This document shows, in pieces, positions 25,812 to 35,436 of a stretch of 64,000 bases of DNA. The DNA lies in contig NZ_JABJVX010000001.1 of the NCBI RefSeq assembly GCF_013155465.1, forward strand, positions 62,001-126,000, in the 5' to 3' direction. Under the pieces are notes generated by a model that was not told where the DNA came from, did not search any database, and worked only from the letters and a program-made list of their open reading frames with translations. The stretch's first letter is position 1. Each line of letters starts with the position of its first letter. This stretch comes from Alterinioella nitratireducens (lineage in GTDB: Bacteria; Pseudomonadota; Alphaproteobacteria; Rhodobacterales; Rhodobacteraceae). Made by a program: the position numbers and the translations under genes.

Positions 25812-26692
25812 CTGGCGCGTTTCTTGCCGCGCTCCAGCCGGGCGAACAACCGGCTGAGGCCGAAACAGACGATGAAGTAGAAGCCCGCCGTGGTGATCCA
25901 GGCTTCGAAGATCAGCCGCGACGAGGCGACAAGCTGCACCGTGGCGAAGGTCAGCTCGTAGACCGAGATCAGCGAGATGATCGAGCTGTCCTTGATCAGC
26001 GTGATGAACTGGTTGGCGAGCGGCGGGATCACCCGCTTCATCGCCTGCGGCAGCACGATATAGCGCATCTCCTGCATCCGGCTCATGCCGATGGATTTCG
26101 CCGCCTCGCGCTGGCCGCGCGGGATCGACTGGATGCCGGCGCGCACGATCTCGCCGACAAAGGCGCTCTCGAACAAGGCCAGCACGATGACGCCCGAGAC
26201 GAGCGAGGGAAAGCGGCGCATCTCGCCGAAGAAGAACTCCCACACGCCGTTGTTTTCCTGCCGCGCGATGCCGCGCGCCCACCGTTCGAGGTTCAGGACG
26301 TCGATCAGTTGCTGGCTGAGGAAGAAGAAGAAGATGAAGACCACCACGACGGGCGGGATGTTGCGCAGAAGCTCCAGGTAGGTGCGCGCCAGCATCCGCA
26401 CGGTCAGGTTGGTCGAACAGCGCGCGATGCCCAGGATGGTGCCCAGGATCAGCGCCAGCACGCTGGCATAGATCGAGATGCGGATGGTGGCGACAAGGCC
26501 GCGCAGCAGGATATTGGCGAACCATTCCTCGCGCCCCGTATGCCAGCCGACGATATAGGAGGGGATCAGGTGCCAGCGCCACGCATAGTTCAGCGTGCCC
26601 TCGATAGTGAACCAGATATAGCCGAAAAACCCGATCAGCACGGCCAGGATCAGGTAGTCGGGCCATTTCAGTTTGCGGAGGAAGCTGGTCAC
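25808..26692 (-). CDS. Polar amino-acid ABC transporter permease (second)
   Basis: A 294-residue HisMQ-type permease with the EAA loop EAAKSIGMSRMQEMRYIVLP around residues 196-215. A large periplasmic insertion near residues 30-60 (WHLIPSYIVGWHTGREEWF) and a second near 135-160 are typical of the longer amino-acid permeases. The start is a GTG with a weak ribosome site. It is the last gene of the importer operon. Its 3' end overlaps the XRE-cupin gene. Confidence 0.91.
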   Translation of the reverse strand: MTSFLRKLKWPDYLILAVLIGFFGYIWFTIEGTLNYAWRWHLIPSYIVGWHTGREEWFANILLRGLVATIRISIYASVLALILGTILGIARCSTNLTVRMLARTYLELLRNIPPVVVVFIFFFFLSQQLIDVLNLERWARGIARQENNGVWEFFFGEMRRFPSLVSGVIVLALFESAFVGEIVRAGIQSIPRGQREAAKSIGMSRMQEMRYIVLPQAMKRVIPPLANQFITLIKDSSIISLISVYELTFATVQLVASSRLIFEAWITTAGFYFIVCFGLSRLFARLERGKKRAS

Positions 26693-26719
26693 GGGCGGGC
26701 TGGCCTTTCGGGTTGATCA

Positions 26720-26739
26720 GGGGGCGGCGGCCCGCCCCC
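26720..26739 (-). terminator. Stem-loop after amino-acid binding-protein gene
   Basis: An eight-base-pair GC stem (GGGGGCGG / CCGCCCCC) with a four-base loop lies just after the binding-protein stop, between it and the next permease gene. There is no U-run. It probably stabilises the upstream mRNA or partly terminates transcription. Confidence 0.6.
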
Positions 26740-26750
26740 CGTCTTGGTGA

Positions 26751-27584
26751 TTACTGCGCGACCTGGTCTGCCCATTCGTCACCGGCGAACCAGTAATCAT
26801 GGCGCTCCTGCAACCAGCCCGAGCGCCATTGCTGCGCGATCCAGTTGTTGAAGAAGTTCAGCGCATCGGGGTCGCCCTTGCGCAAGGCAAACGCCTCGCC
26901 GCGCGGATCGTAGAGCTCATCGAAGGGCACCGTCAGGACGTCCGGGTAGCGGTTCGCCTCCCGGTTCGGGGTCGGCTGCGAGGCCATCGTGGCGTGGGCG
27001 TTGCCGTTCAGCACTTCCTGCGCCGATGCGCCGTCCTCGTCGAACAGCAGCAGCTGCGCCTCGGGGAATTGCCGCGCGATGACCGTGGCGGGCGTGGCCC
27101 CGCGACGGGCGGCAAAGATCACGTCGGGCGAGTTGTAATCCTCCAGGCTCATGCCCTCGGTCATTTCCGTATTGGCCAGGATCGCCAGGCCCGAGAAGGC
27201 GTAGGGGTCGGTGAAGTTCACCGTCAGGTTCCGGGCCGGCGTGACCGACATGCCGGAAATGATGACGTCGAAATTGCCGCCCAGAAGCGCGGGGATGATG
27301 CCGTCCCAGGAGGTCGGCACGAACTCGACCTCGACGCCCATATCCGCGGCCAGTTGACGGCCCACATCCAGCTCGAAGCCGATCAGCTCGCCGTTCACGT
27401 CGCGCATCGACCACGGCACGAAGAGCGACAGGCCGATGCGGATCACGCCCTCCTCCTGGATGCTTTCGATGACGCTTTCGCTGGACAGGGCCTGCGTCGC
27501 GCTTTGCGCGCTGGCGGGCAGGGCGAGGCCCATGGCGGCGACCGCGCCCAGGGCGGCCCCGAATACTCTGCGTGTCAATGTCAT
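26751..27584 (-). CDS. Amino-acid ABC transporter substrate-binding protein
   Basis: A 277-residue periplasmic protein of the family 3 (polar amino acid) type. A signal peptide covers about residues 1-26 and ends ASAQS. The two-lobed signature includes IRIGLSLFVPWSMRDVNGEL, ELDVGRQLAADMGVEVEFVP and the NFTDPYAFSGLAI segment. The ATG at 27584 was chosen because the signal peptide starts there. The ligand is not predictable. Proximity to sarcosine oxidase makes a methylated amine or amino acid a reasonable guess only. Confidence 0.92.
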   Translation of the reverse strand: MTLTRRVFGAALGAVAAMGLALPASAQSATQALSSESVIESIQEEGVIRIGLSLFVPWSMRDVNGELIGFELDVGRQLAADMGVEVEFVPTSWDGIIPALLGGNFDVIISGMSVTPARNLTVNFTDPYAFSGLAILANTEMTEGMSLEDYNSPDVIFAARRGATPATVIARQFPEAQLLLFDEDGASAQEVLNGNAHATMASQPTPNREANRYPDVLTVPFDELYDPRGEAFALRKGDPDALNFFNNWIAQQWRSGWLQERHDYWFAGDEWADQVAQ

Positions 27585-27628
27585 GTCGTCTCTCTCCTTG
27601 TTGGCAGGTTTCTTGGTCTGGTTTCTGG

Positions 27629-28474
27629 TTACTGGTCGACCGCGTATCTTTTCTCCAGGAAGGACACGCCCACCGACAGGATCAGGGTCACGGCCATGTA
27701 GACCAGCGCCACGGTGAACCAGATCTCGAAGCTCATGAACGTGTCGGAAATGATGTTGCGCCCGATGGTGGTCAGCTCGGCCACCGCGATGACGCTGACG
27801 ATGGCCGAGGATTTGATCAGGTGGACGACCTCGCCGGTCATCGGCGGCAGCATGAAGCGCACCGATTGCGGCAAGATGATATAGCGATAGGTCTGCCCGG
27901 TGGTCATGCCGATGGATTTCGCGGCTTCCCACTGGCCCACGGCGACCGCGTTGATGCCCGCGCGCAGGATCTCCGAGATCAGCGCGGAATGGAACACCGC
28001 CAGCGTCAGCACCGACGCGGTGTAGCGGTCAAGCCCGAAGATCGGCCCGAGCACGTAGTAGAAGAGGTAGAGCAGCACCAGAAGCGGGATGTTGCGGATG
28101 AATTCCAGAAAGGCGATGGCGACAGCCGAGCCCACGACTAGCCCGGACAGGCGCAGAAGCGCGATCAGCAGGCCGATGGCCGTGGCCAGCGCGAAGGCGG
28201 TCAGCGACAGCTGGATCGTGACGCCGAGCCCATAGAACATCTCGCCCATCTCGATGCCGTCATCGGTGAAGGTCCACAGGAATTGCGGCACCCGGTGCCA
28301 TTGCCAGTTATAGCCCATGTTCTGCGCGCCGGTGAACGAGCCATAGATGATCGCGGCCATCACGGCGGCATAGATCAGCACCGAAACGATGGTCGAGCCA
28401 AAGAAGCGCTGGATCGCGGGCGGCTGGCGCAGGGCCGCGCCCCTGGGTTGATGGGTGTCCGGCGCGGCGCTCAC
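27629..28474 (-). CDS. Polar amino-acid ABC transporter permease (first)
   Basis: A 281-residue HisMQ-type inner-membrane permease with the EAA loop EAAKSIGMTTGQTYRYIILP. A hydrophobic helix follows the SBP-facing N-terminal tail (STIVSVLIYAAVMAAIIYG). The GTG at 28474 is preferred, as GGAG lies eight bases upstream. TTG at 28480 overlapping the ATPase stop is the alternative. It pairs with the permease at 25808-26692. Confidence 0.9.
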   Translation of the reverse strand: MSAAPDTHQPRGAALRQPPAIQRFFGSTIVSVLIYAAVMAAIIYGSFTGAQNMGYNWQWHRVPQFLWTFTDDGIEMGEMFYGLGVTIQLSLTAFALATAIGLLIALLRLSGLVVGSAVAIAFLEFIRNIPLLVLLYLFYYVLGPIFGLDRYTASVLTLAVFHSALISEILRAGINAVAVGQWEAAKSIGMTTGQTYRYIILPQSVRFMLPPMTGEVVHLIKSSAIVSVIAVAELTTIGRNIISDTFMSFEIWFTVALVYMAVTLILSVGVSFLEKRYAVDQ

Positions 28475-28476
28475 GC

Positions 28477-29223
<747 letters not shown>

Positions 29224-29424
29224 GAAAGGTCCATCTCGCGGCGTAAGAGGGTGGAGAGACACCATTTAGCGCAGTAGATCGGGGATTCGGCAAAGGCTTT
29301 TCCGGTCCGTGACGCGCGGCTGCGGGGCCTTTGCGCCAGGGGCGGCCGGGTCCGGGTTCCTCGTGGCAGCGGGTCGTGCAAGGCCCTGTCCCCCTTAAAG
29401 GGTGTTGCGTCTCATTGAATAAAC

Positions 29425-29439
29425 TTGCGTATCGCGCAA
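29425..29439. promoter_or_regulatory. Inverted repeat in the divergent spacer 29224-29509
   Basis: TTGCG-TATCG-CGCAA lies about 70 bases before the AhpD-like gene. The 286-base spacer also holds the small palindrome CCCTT-A-AAGGG at 29392-29402. Promoters for the importer and the AhpD/XRE operon must lie here. The repeat is a candidate operator for the XRE-cupin regulator. Confidence 0.35.
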
Positions 29440-29509
29440 CAATCGTCAAGAATAATCTGTAGGTAAGGGGCCACTTGGCTCATTTGCGCGGTGAATCAAG
29501 GAGGAGTTG

Positions 29510-30094
29510 ATGTCAGCCTGGATTAAGATGATCCCCGATGAAGACGCGGACCCGGCGCTGGAGGCCGCGCTGGATCGCGCCCGCACGCCGCATGGCACGG
29601 TCGATAACGTGATGCGCGTCCATTCGCTGCGCCCTGCCACCATGCACGGGCATGTCACGCTCTACCGCGCCTGCCTGCATGACGACACCAACACCGTGGC
29701 GATGTGGTTCCAGGAGGTCATCGCCTCCTATGTCTCGACGCTGAACGACTGCGCCTATTCCTATGCCAATCACTGGGCCAATGCGCGCCACCTGATCGGC
29801 GACGATGTCCGCGCCGACCGGATCGAATCCGCCCTCAAGGCGCATAAGCCCGATGACGCCTTCAGGGGCGCGGAACTGGCGGCGCTGCGCTATGCCGAAA
29901 AGCTGACGCTCTACCCCGGCACGATGGTCGAAACCGATGTCACCGCCCTGCGCGAGGCCGGATGGACCGATGGCGAGATCCTCGAGATCAACCAGATCGT
30001 CGGGTATTTCTGCTACGCCAACCGGCTCCTGAACGGGCTGGGCGTCCGGACCGATGGCGATGTCGTCGGCTACTATGCCAGCGGCCAGCCCTGA
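29510..30094 (+). CDS. Carboxymuconolactone decarboxylase/AhpD-like protein
   Basis: A 194-residue all-helical protein of the CMD/AhpD superfamily (peroxidase-related group). The active-site region NDCAYSYANH has Cys81, Ser84 and His88, so the second Cys of the AhpD C-x-x-C pair is replaced by Ser. GAGGAG precedes the ATG at 29510. It is followed two bases after its stop by an XRE-cupin regulator, then a MATE exporter and a deacylase, which suggests one operon. A role in oxidant defence or in a decarboxylase-like reaction cannot be separated here. Confidence 0.82.
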   Translation: MSAWIKMIPDEDADPALEAALDRARTPHGTVDNVMRVHSLRPATMHGHVTLYRACLHDDTNTVAMWFQEVIASYVSTLNDCAYSYANHWANARHLIGDDVRADRIESALKAHKPDDAFRGAELAALRYAEKLTLYPGTMVETDVTALREAGWTDGEILEINQIVGYFCYANRLLNGLGVRTDGDVVGYYASGQP

Positions 30095-30095
30095 G

Positions 30096-30686
30096 ATGGC
30101 CGCGCCCGCGCCCCATCCCCCCCGCATCGAGGACGGCATCGGTGCCGCGCTGCGCGACCTGCGGCAAAGCCGGGGCCAATCGGCGCGCTGGGTGGCGGAA
30201 CGGGCGGGAATATCCGCGGCGATGGTCAGCCGGATCGAGAACGGGCTGGTCTCGCCCTCGATCACGACGCTTGAGGCGCTGGCCCGCACGCTGGAGGTGC
30301 CGATTGCCACGCTCTTCCGCGAGGCGCGCCCGCAACACAGCGACTACACGCTGGTGCGTTGTGGCGAGGGGCTGAAATCGACCCGGATCACCGACAATCA
30401 TCGCCATGAATATGTCAACCTGGCCCTGCATTCGCGCAAGGATCTGCGGTTCCAGGCGCGCCGGGTGACTCTGTTGCGTGACAGCGGCCCGCCGCCCAAC
30501 TATGTCGGCCACGGTGTCGTTTTCGTGCAGGCGCTGGCAGGCGAGGCGGTCTACCTCTATGGCAAGCAGCACTTCACCTTGCGCGCGGGCGACAGCCTCA
30601 GCGTCGATGCGGAGCTGAACCACGGCTTCGTCGAGGTGATCACACCCGAGTTCGAATTCCTGACCGTGCAGGCCGAACGCCCCTGA
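30096..30686 (+). CDS. XRE family regulator with cupin domain (paralogue)
   Basis: A 196-residue regulator. Its helix-turn-helix (about residues 15-75, WVAERAGISAAMVSRIENGLVSPSI) and cupin domain (from about residue 125, with FVQALAGEAVYLYGKQHFTL and AGDSLSVDAELNHGF) parallel the protein at 25233-25811. The ATG at 30096 directly after the upstream stop is chosen; an in-frame ATG at 30075 is possible. It likely controls its own operon and perhaps the divergent amino-acid importer. Confidence 0.87.
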   Translation: MAAPAPHPPRIEDGIGAALRDLRQSRGQSARWVAERAGISAAMVSRIENGLVSPSITTLEALARTLEVPIATLFREARPQHSDYTLVRCGEGLKSTRITDNHRHEYVNLALHSRKDLRFQARRVTLLRDSGPPPNYVGHGVVFVQALAGEAVYLYGKQHFTLRAGDSLSVDAELNHGFVEVITPEFEFLTVQAERP

Positions 30687-30697
30687 AAGGCCCCGCC

Positions 30698-32095
30698 ATG
30701 GCAACGCCCCTGAACAGTGACCTGACCAGCGGACCGGTGTCGGGCCATTTCCGCGCGCTGGCCGTTCCCGCCGCGATCGGGATGCTGTTCAACACGCTCT
30801 ACAACATCGTCGACATGTATTTCGCGGGGCTTCTGTCCACCGCCGCGCAGGCTGGTATCGCGCTGGGGTTTCAGGCTTTCTTCATCTCGATGTCGGTGGG
30901 GATCGGCATGTCGGCTGCGATGGGCGCGCTGGTGGGCAACGCGCTGGGGGCCAAGGATCGCCGCCGCGCCCGCAGGCTGATCGCGCAGGGCATCAGCTTC
31001 GGGCTGATGGCCTCGGTGATCCTGGCGCTCGCAGGCAGCGTCTATGGCCCCGCGATCATCCGGCTGGTCTCGGAACCCGGCGAATATCGCGACGCGGGCA
31101 TCCGCTATTTCCTGTGGCTGTCGCTGGCCCTGCCGGGCTTCCTGCTGGCCTTTGCCTGCAACGGCATCTTGCAGGCGCATGGCGACGGGCAGTCGATGCG
31201 GCGGGCCCTGATGTGGGCGTTCTTCGCCAATATCGGGCTGAACCCGCTGTTCATCTATGGCATTCCGGGGGTCTGGGGCGGCATGGGGTTCGACGGGCTG
31301 GCGGTCTCGACCGTGGTCAGCCAGACCGGCGTGATGGCCTACATGATCCGGCAGGTGTTGCGGCTGGACACCACAACCAACCTGCGCGCCCGCAACTTCC
31401 GCCCGCGCCTGCGCCGGGTCAAGGATATCGCGATGCAGGCGCTGCCCTCGGCGGTGTCCTTCATGATCATGATCCTCTCGGCCTTCGTGGTGCAATTCGC
31501 GCTCAAGGATTTCGGCGAACACGCCATCGCGGGTTACGGTGTGGCGATCCGGCTGGAGCAGATCCTTCTGCTGCCCGTCCTCGGCGTGACCGGCGCGCTT
31601 CTGCCCATCGCCTCGCAGCATTTCGGCGCGGGAAACGCGCAGGGCGTGCGCGATGCCGTGTTCTTCTGCCTCAAGGTCGGGCTCATCATGACGCTGATCG
31701 CGGCACCTGTCCTTTGGATTTTCGGCCGCTTCATCCTGGGCTTCTTCACCGATGACCCGGACGTGATCCGGGTGGGCGTGGCCTATCTGCGCGTCGATGG
31801 GGTGATCTTGCCCATCTACATGCTGCTCTTCGCCATCACCTCGTTCCTGCAGGCCATGAAACGCCCGATCTGGACCGTCTGGATCAGCCTCTACCGGCAG
31901 GGCTTTGGCGTCGCCTTCTTCATCTGGGTCTTCGTGGGCGTCCTGGGGTTCTCCGAGATCGGCGTCTGGTTCGGCGTTGCGGCGGCGGTCTCGACGGGCG
32001 CGCTGATCGCGGTTTTTATCGCCGAACGGGTGGCCCAGGCCGAGATCGGCGGGCTCTTCCGTCCCGTCCCCCCCAGGGAGGCCCCGATTGGCTGA
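30698..32095 (+). CDS. MATE family efflux transporter
   Basis: A 465-residue multidrug and toxic-compound extrusion protein with about 12 transmembrane helices in two similar halves. MatE features include LAVPAAIGMLFNTLYNIVDMYFAG at the N-terminus and the matching ALPSAVSFMIMILSAFVVQF in the second half. It is coupled by cation or proton antiport. It lies 11 bases after the regulator and overlaps the deacylase gene, so export may belong to the same small pathway. Confidence 0.92.
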   Translation: MATPLNSDLTSGPVSGHFRALAVPAAIGMLFNTLYNIVDMYFAGLLSTAAQAGIALGFQAFFISMSVGIGMSAAMGALVGNALGAKDRRRARRLIAQGISFGLMASVILALAGSVYGPAIIRLVSEPGEYRDAGIRYFLWLSLALPGFLLAFACNGILQAHGDGQSMRRALMWAFFANIGLNPLFIYGIPGVWGGMGFDGLAVSTVVSQTGVMAYMIRQVLRLDTTTNLRARNFRPRLRRVKDIAMQALPSAVSFMIMILSAFVVQFALKDFGEHAIAGYGVAIRLEQILLLPVLGVTGALLPIASQHFGAGNAQGVRDAVFFCLKVGLIMTLIAAPVLWIFGRFILGFFTDDPDVIRVGVAYLRVDGVILPIYMLLFAITSFLQAMKRPIWTVWISLYRQGFGVAFFIWVFVGVLGFSEIGVWFGVAAAVSTGALIAVFIAERVAQAEIGGLFRPVPPREAPIG

Positions 32096-33080
32096 GCCCG
32101 GTATCCTGCACGCCAGCGTCGATCTGGACGCCACGGGCCGCCACGTGGGCGACCTGATGCTGAAGCACTCCGACAATTCCAACCCGCTGGGGTATCACCC
32201 GATCCCGGTCATTTCGCTGAAAGGCGGCGATGGCCCCGTGGTGCTGATCACCGGCGGCACCCATGGCGATGAGTTCGAGGGGCCCTCGGCGATCATGCGA
32301 CTGGCCGCGCGTCTCGCGCCCGAGAGCCTTTCCGGTCAGGTCATCTTGATGCCCGCGCTGAACGCGCCCGCCCTGCAAGCGTCTTCCCGCGTCTCGCCGC
32401 TGGACGGGGCCAACCTCAACCGCGCCTTTCCGGGCGATCCCCTGGGCGGGCCGACCGCCATCATCGCGGCCCATATCGCCGACCTCCTGACCCGCTGCGA
32501 CGGGGCGATCGACCTTCATTCGGGCGGCAAGGCGTCGTTCTTCGCGCCCTGCGCGCTGGCCACCCAATCCGCCGATCCCGCCTTGCGCGCCGCCAACCTG
32601 AACCTCGCCCGCGCCTTCGGCCTGCCGCTGATCTGGGAGCTTGGGGGTCATAACGATGCCCGTTCGCTCAACGGTGCTGCCGATGCCGCTGGTATCCCGA
32701 TGATCGCGACCGAGCTTGGCGGCGGCGGCGGGGTCGACCCTGCCATCACCGACGCGACCGAGGCGGGGCTGATCGGCGCGCTGACCCATCTGGGCCTGTT
32801 GGCGGGCGAGGCCCCTTTGAGAGATGCGCGCCGGGTCGAGATCGCCTCGCCGCATCAGTCGCTCTACGCGCCGGGCGCGGGCATCTTCGACCGGGCCGTC
32901 AGCGCGGGGCAGGATGTGCGCAAGGGCGACATCGCCGGACAGTTCCATTTCGTGATGGAGCCCGAGCGCCCCTCTCTCCCCGTCCGGGTCGCGCAGGATG
33001 GCTTCATCCTCGCCCATACCTGCCGGGGCCATGTCACGCGCGGCGAGTTGCTGGCGCTGGTGGCGCAGGACGTGGCCTAA
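32088..33080 (+). CDS. Succinylglutamate desuccinylase/aspartoacylase family deacylase
   Basis: A 330-residue zinc carboxypeptidase-fold deacylase. The H59-x2-E62 ligand pair sits in GGTHGDEFEG, the third His in DLHSGG, and the catalytic Glu in TELGGGG. The C-terminal region (APGAGIFDRAVSAGQDVRKGD) is a biotinyl-lipoyl-like lobe common in this family. The start is a TTG with GGGAGG six bases upstream, overlapping the MATE stop. Relatives remove N-acyl groups from amino acids, such as DoeB on N-acetyl-diaminobutyrate. The exact substrate is open. Confidence 0.86.
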   Translation: MAEPGILHASVDLDATGRHVGDLMLKHSDNSNPLGYHPIPVISLKGGDGPVVLITGGTHGDEFEGPSAIMRLAARLAPESLSGQVILMPALNAPALQASSRVSPLDGANLNRAFPGDPLGGPTAIIAAHIADLLTRCDGAIDLHSGGKASFFAPCALATQSADPALRAANLNLARAFGLPLIWELGGHNDARSLNGAADAAGIPMIATELGGGGGVDPAITDATEAGLIGALTHLGLLAGEAPLRDARRVEIASPHQSLYAPGAGIFDRAVSAGQDVRKGDIAGQFHFVMEPERPSLPVRVAQDGFILAHTCRGHVTRGELLALVAQDVA

Positions 33081-34258
33081 CCCGTCCGCCGCCCGAACCA
33101 GCGCGCCAGCGGGGCCGCCGTCATCCCGTGCAACAGCGCGCTGATCCAGACCGCGTTGATCGCCAGGTTCAGCACCGCCTCGGCCCAGTCTGCCTGCAAA
33201 TCATCGACAACCAGCAGCGCGAAAAGCGCGGTGGCCAGCCCCCTCGGCCCGAACCAGCCGAAAAAGCCGCGTGTCAGGGGATCGGCGTCGGTGCCGGTCA
33301 GCGACAGCCAGATCGCGACAGGCCGCAGGATGAAGAGGCTGACGAGGATCAGCGCAAGATGCGGCAAGGTCAGCGAGGCCGCCGCCTGAGGCACCAGCAC
33401 GGCCCCCAACAGAAGGAACGCGCCCCAGGATAGCAGCTTGCCCTCGCTCTCGGTGAACTCGTAGACGAAGGCGCAGGCCCCGCGCACCACCGCGCCGAAG
33501 GCGAAGCCGCCGGTGAAGGCCGCGACGAAGCCGTTGCCGCCGACCGCCCCCGCCGCAAGATAGCAACATGCCGCCAGCGCCAGCGTGCCGATGCCCTCAT
33601 GGACATCGTCGGTGGCCCGCGCGGCCTGCGCTTTCAGCAGCAGCAAGCCGCCAATCGCGCCAATGCCGACGCCCACCAGCGGGCCGAGCAGCACCTGTCT
33701 TGCCGCGAATATCGTCCATCCGCCCTCGGGCGCGGCCCCGGCAGGCGCGGCGAGGGTGGCCATCATCAGGACCAGCGGCAAGGCCAGCCCGTCATTCAGC
33801 CCGCTTTCCACCGTCAGCGCGCGGCGGTGGCGTTCGGGCACGTCCCTGTTGCTGATCACCGCATCGCCAAGTGCTGCATCGGTCGGCACCAGAATGGCGG
33901 CGATCAGCGCCACCATGGCAAGGGGCCAACCCGGCAACAGCAGCCAGCCCGCGACCCAGCCGAAGGCAAAGCACAGCGGAATCCCGATCACCAGCATCCG
34001 CACCGGCCAGGCGCTGTGATGCTTCAACCCGTCATGATCGACCCGCGCCGCATCGAGGAAAAGCAGCACGATCAGCGTGATCTCGGCCATCAGATGCAGC
34101 GCGCGTTCGGTGGCGGCCTCGGGGACCAGCCCACCGAGGTTCAGCGCCACGCCGAGACCCAGGAACACCATCGGCGCGGTCAGGATCGTCGAGGACAGCC
34201 GCTTGGCCACTGTCGAGAAGAGGACCAGGAAAGCGGCGATCAGGAGGTAGGGGGTCAT
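33077..34258 (-). CDS. Cation:proton antiporter (CPA1/NhaP-like)
   Basis: A 393-residue membrane protein with about 12 hydrophobic segments. It contains the CPA1 ion-site motifs TDAALGDAV and ESGLNDGLALPLV. It exchanges Na+ or K+ for protons. The start at 34258 begins with a hydrophobic helix MTPYLLIAAFLVLFS. It lies 32 bases after nagA on the same strand and may be read through from that operon. Its 3' end overlaps the convergent deacylase gene by four bases. Confidence 0.88.
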   Translation of the reverse strand: MTPYLLIAAFLVLFSTVAKRLSSTILTAPMVFLGLGVALNLGGLVPEAATERALHLMAEITLIVLLFLDAARVDHDGLKHHSAWPVRMLVIGIPLCFAFGWVAGWLLLPGWPLAMVALIAAILVPTDAALGDAVISNRDVPERHRRALTVESGLNDGLALPLVLMMATLAAPAGAAPEGGWTIFAARQVLLGPLVGVGIGAIGGLLLLKAQAARATDDVHEGIGTLALAACCYLAAGAVGGNGFVAAFTGGFAFGAVVRGACAFVYEFTESEGKLLSWGAFLLLGAVLVPQAAASLTLPHLALILVSLFILRPVAIWLSLTGTDADPLTRGFFGWFGPRGLATALFALLVVDDLQADWAEAVLNLAINAVWISALLHGMTAAPLARWFGRRTG

Positions 34259-34290
34259 GGGTGGCAGGCCCTCATGGCTTGGTCGGGCGG

Positions 34291-35436
34291 TCAGCCTGGT
34301 CCGATGCGGGTGCCATCTTTCCATACCGCCCGCAGACCGTCCGTCGCAAGATGGATGAAATCGGCCCGCGCGCCGGGGCGCAGGTGGCCGAAATCGCCCG
34401 CCCCGATCAGCTCCGCCGGGATCGAGGTCGCCATGGCCAGCGCGTGATCCCTGTCGCAGATACCCCAGGCGGAGAGGTTGTGAATGGCCGTCGGCAGGTC
34501 CAGATCGGCCCCCGCCAGCGTGCCGTTTTCCAGCGTCAGCCGACCGCCCGCGCGCCGGATCTCGCGCCCGTTCAGCGTGAACGCCTGCTGCTCGGACCCC
34601 GCCACCGACATCGCGTCGCTGACAAGAAAGATCCGCCCCGGCCCGGTCTTCGCCGCCATCGCGGCGCGGATCGTGGCAGGGTGGACATGCACGCCATCGG
34701 CGATCAGCCCCGCCGACAGGCGCCCCTCGGCCAGCACCGCGCCGACAAGGCCGGGTTCACGGTTGCCAAGCTGGCTCATCGCGTTGAAGAGATGCGTGGC
34801 GCAAGCCGCGCCCGCCTCCACCGCCGCGACGCAGGCGTCAAACCCTGCATCGCTATGGCCAAGCGAGACCAGCACCCCCGCCCCGGTCAGCGCCCGGATC
34901 TGCTCGGACGTCACGGCTTCGGGGGCCAGCGTCATCTTCAGCACGGGCAGGCGCGCCGCCGCCGCACAGAGCATCTCCAGATCGCCGTCCCCCATCGCCC
35001 GGATGAGGCTTGGATCATGCGCGCCCTTGCGGGCAACCGACAGGTGCGGCCCTTCCAGATGCAGACCGGCAATCCCCGCCACGCCCTGAGCAATCGCGGC
35101 CTCCACCGCGTCGATGGCGGCGCGGCTATGGGGGGGGGTGTCGGTGATCAGCGTCGGCAGGATCGCGGTCGCGCCAAGCCCGATATGGGCGCGCGCCATG
35201 ACCCGCAGCGTGTCGACCGAGGGGTCATCGTTGAACATCACCCCGCCGCCGCCATTGACCTGAAGATCGACCAGACCCGGCGCGATCACGCCGCCCTCCA
35301 GCCGCGTGACCTCGGCGCCTTCCGGCACATCCGGCACGATGCCGACGATGCGCCCCCCCTCGACCAGCAGCGCCTGGCCAGAGACCCGGGCCCCGCCGTC
35401 GAAAATCTCGGCCCCGAGATAAGCGCGCAACGTCAT
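34291..35436 (-). CDS. nagA: N-acetylglucosamine-6-phosphate deacetylase
   Basis: A 381-residue amidohydrolase. Metal and catalytic residues are visible as Glu128 in LHLEGPH, His194 in GHSDAG, His215 in THLFNAM and Asp274 in SDAMS. The DLQVNGGGG loop replaces the first HxH, as is typical of NagA. It converts GlcNAc-6-P to GlcN-6-P and acetate. It overlaps the SIS deaminase gene by four bases in the minus-strand amino-sugar operon. Confidence 0.94.
   Translation of the reverse strand: MTLRAYLGAEIFDGGARVSGQALLVEGGRIVGIVPDVPEGAEVTRLEGGVIAPGLVDLQVNGGGGVMFNDDPSVDTLRVMARAHIGLGATAILPTLITDTPPHSRAAIDAVEAAIAQGVAGIAGLHLEGPHLSVARKGAHDPSLIRAMGDGDLEMLCAAAARLPVLKMTLAPEAVTSEQIRALTGAGVLVSLGHSDAGFDACVAAVEAGAACATHLFNAMSQLGNREPGLVGAVLAEGRLSAGLIADGVHVHPATIRAAMAAKTGPGRIFLVSDAMSVAGSEQQAFTLNGREIRRAGGRLTLENGTLAGADLDLPTAIHNLSAWGICDRDHALAMATSIPAELIGAGDFGHLRPGARADFIHLATDGLRAVWKDGTRIGPG

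Noticed and set aside
30557-32182. Long open frame antisense to the MATE gene
   Set aside because: The His/Asp/Arg-rich translation mirrors codon bias of the membrane protein on the plus strand and has no motif.
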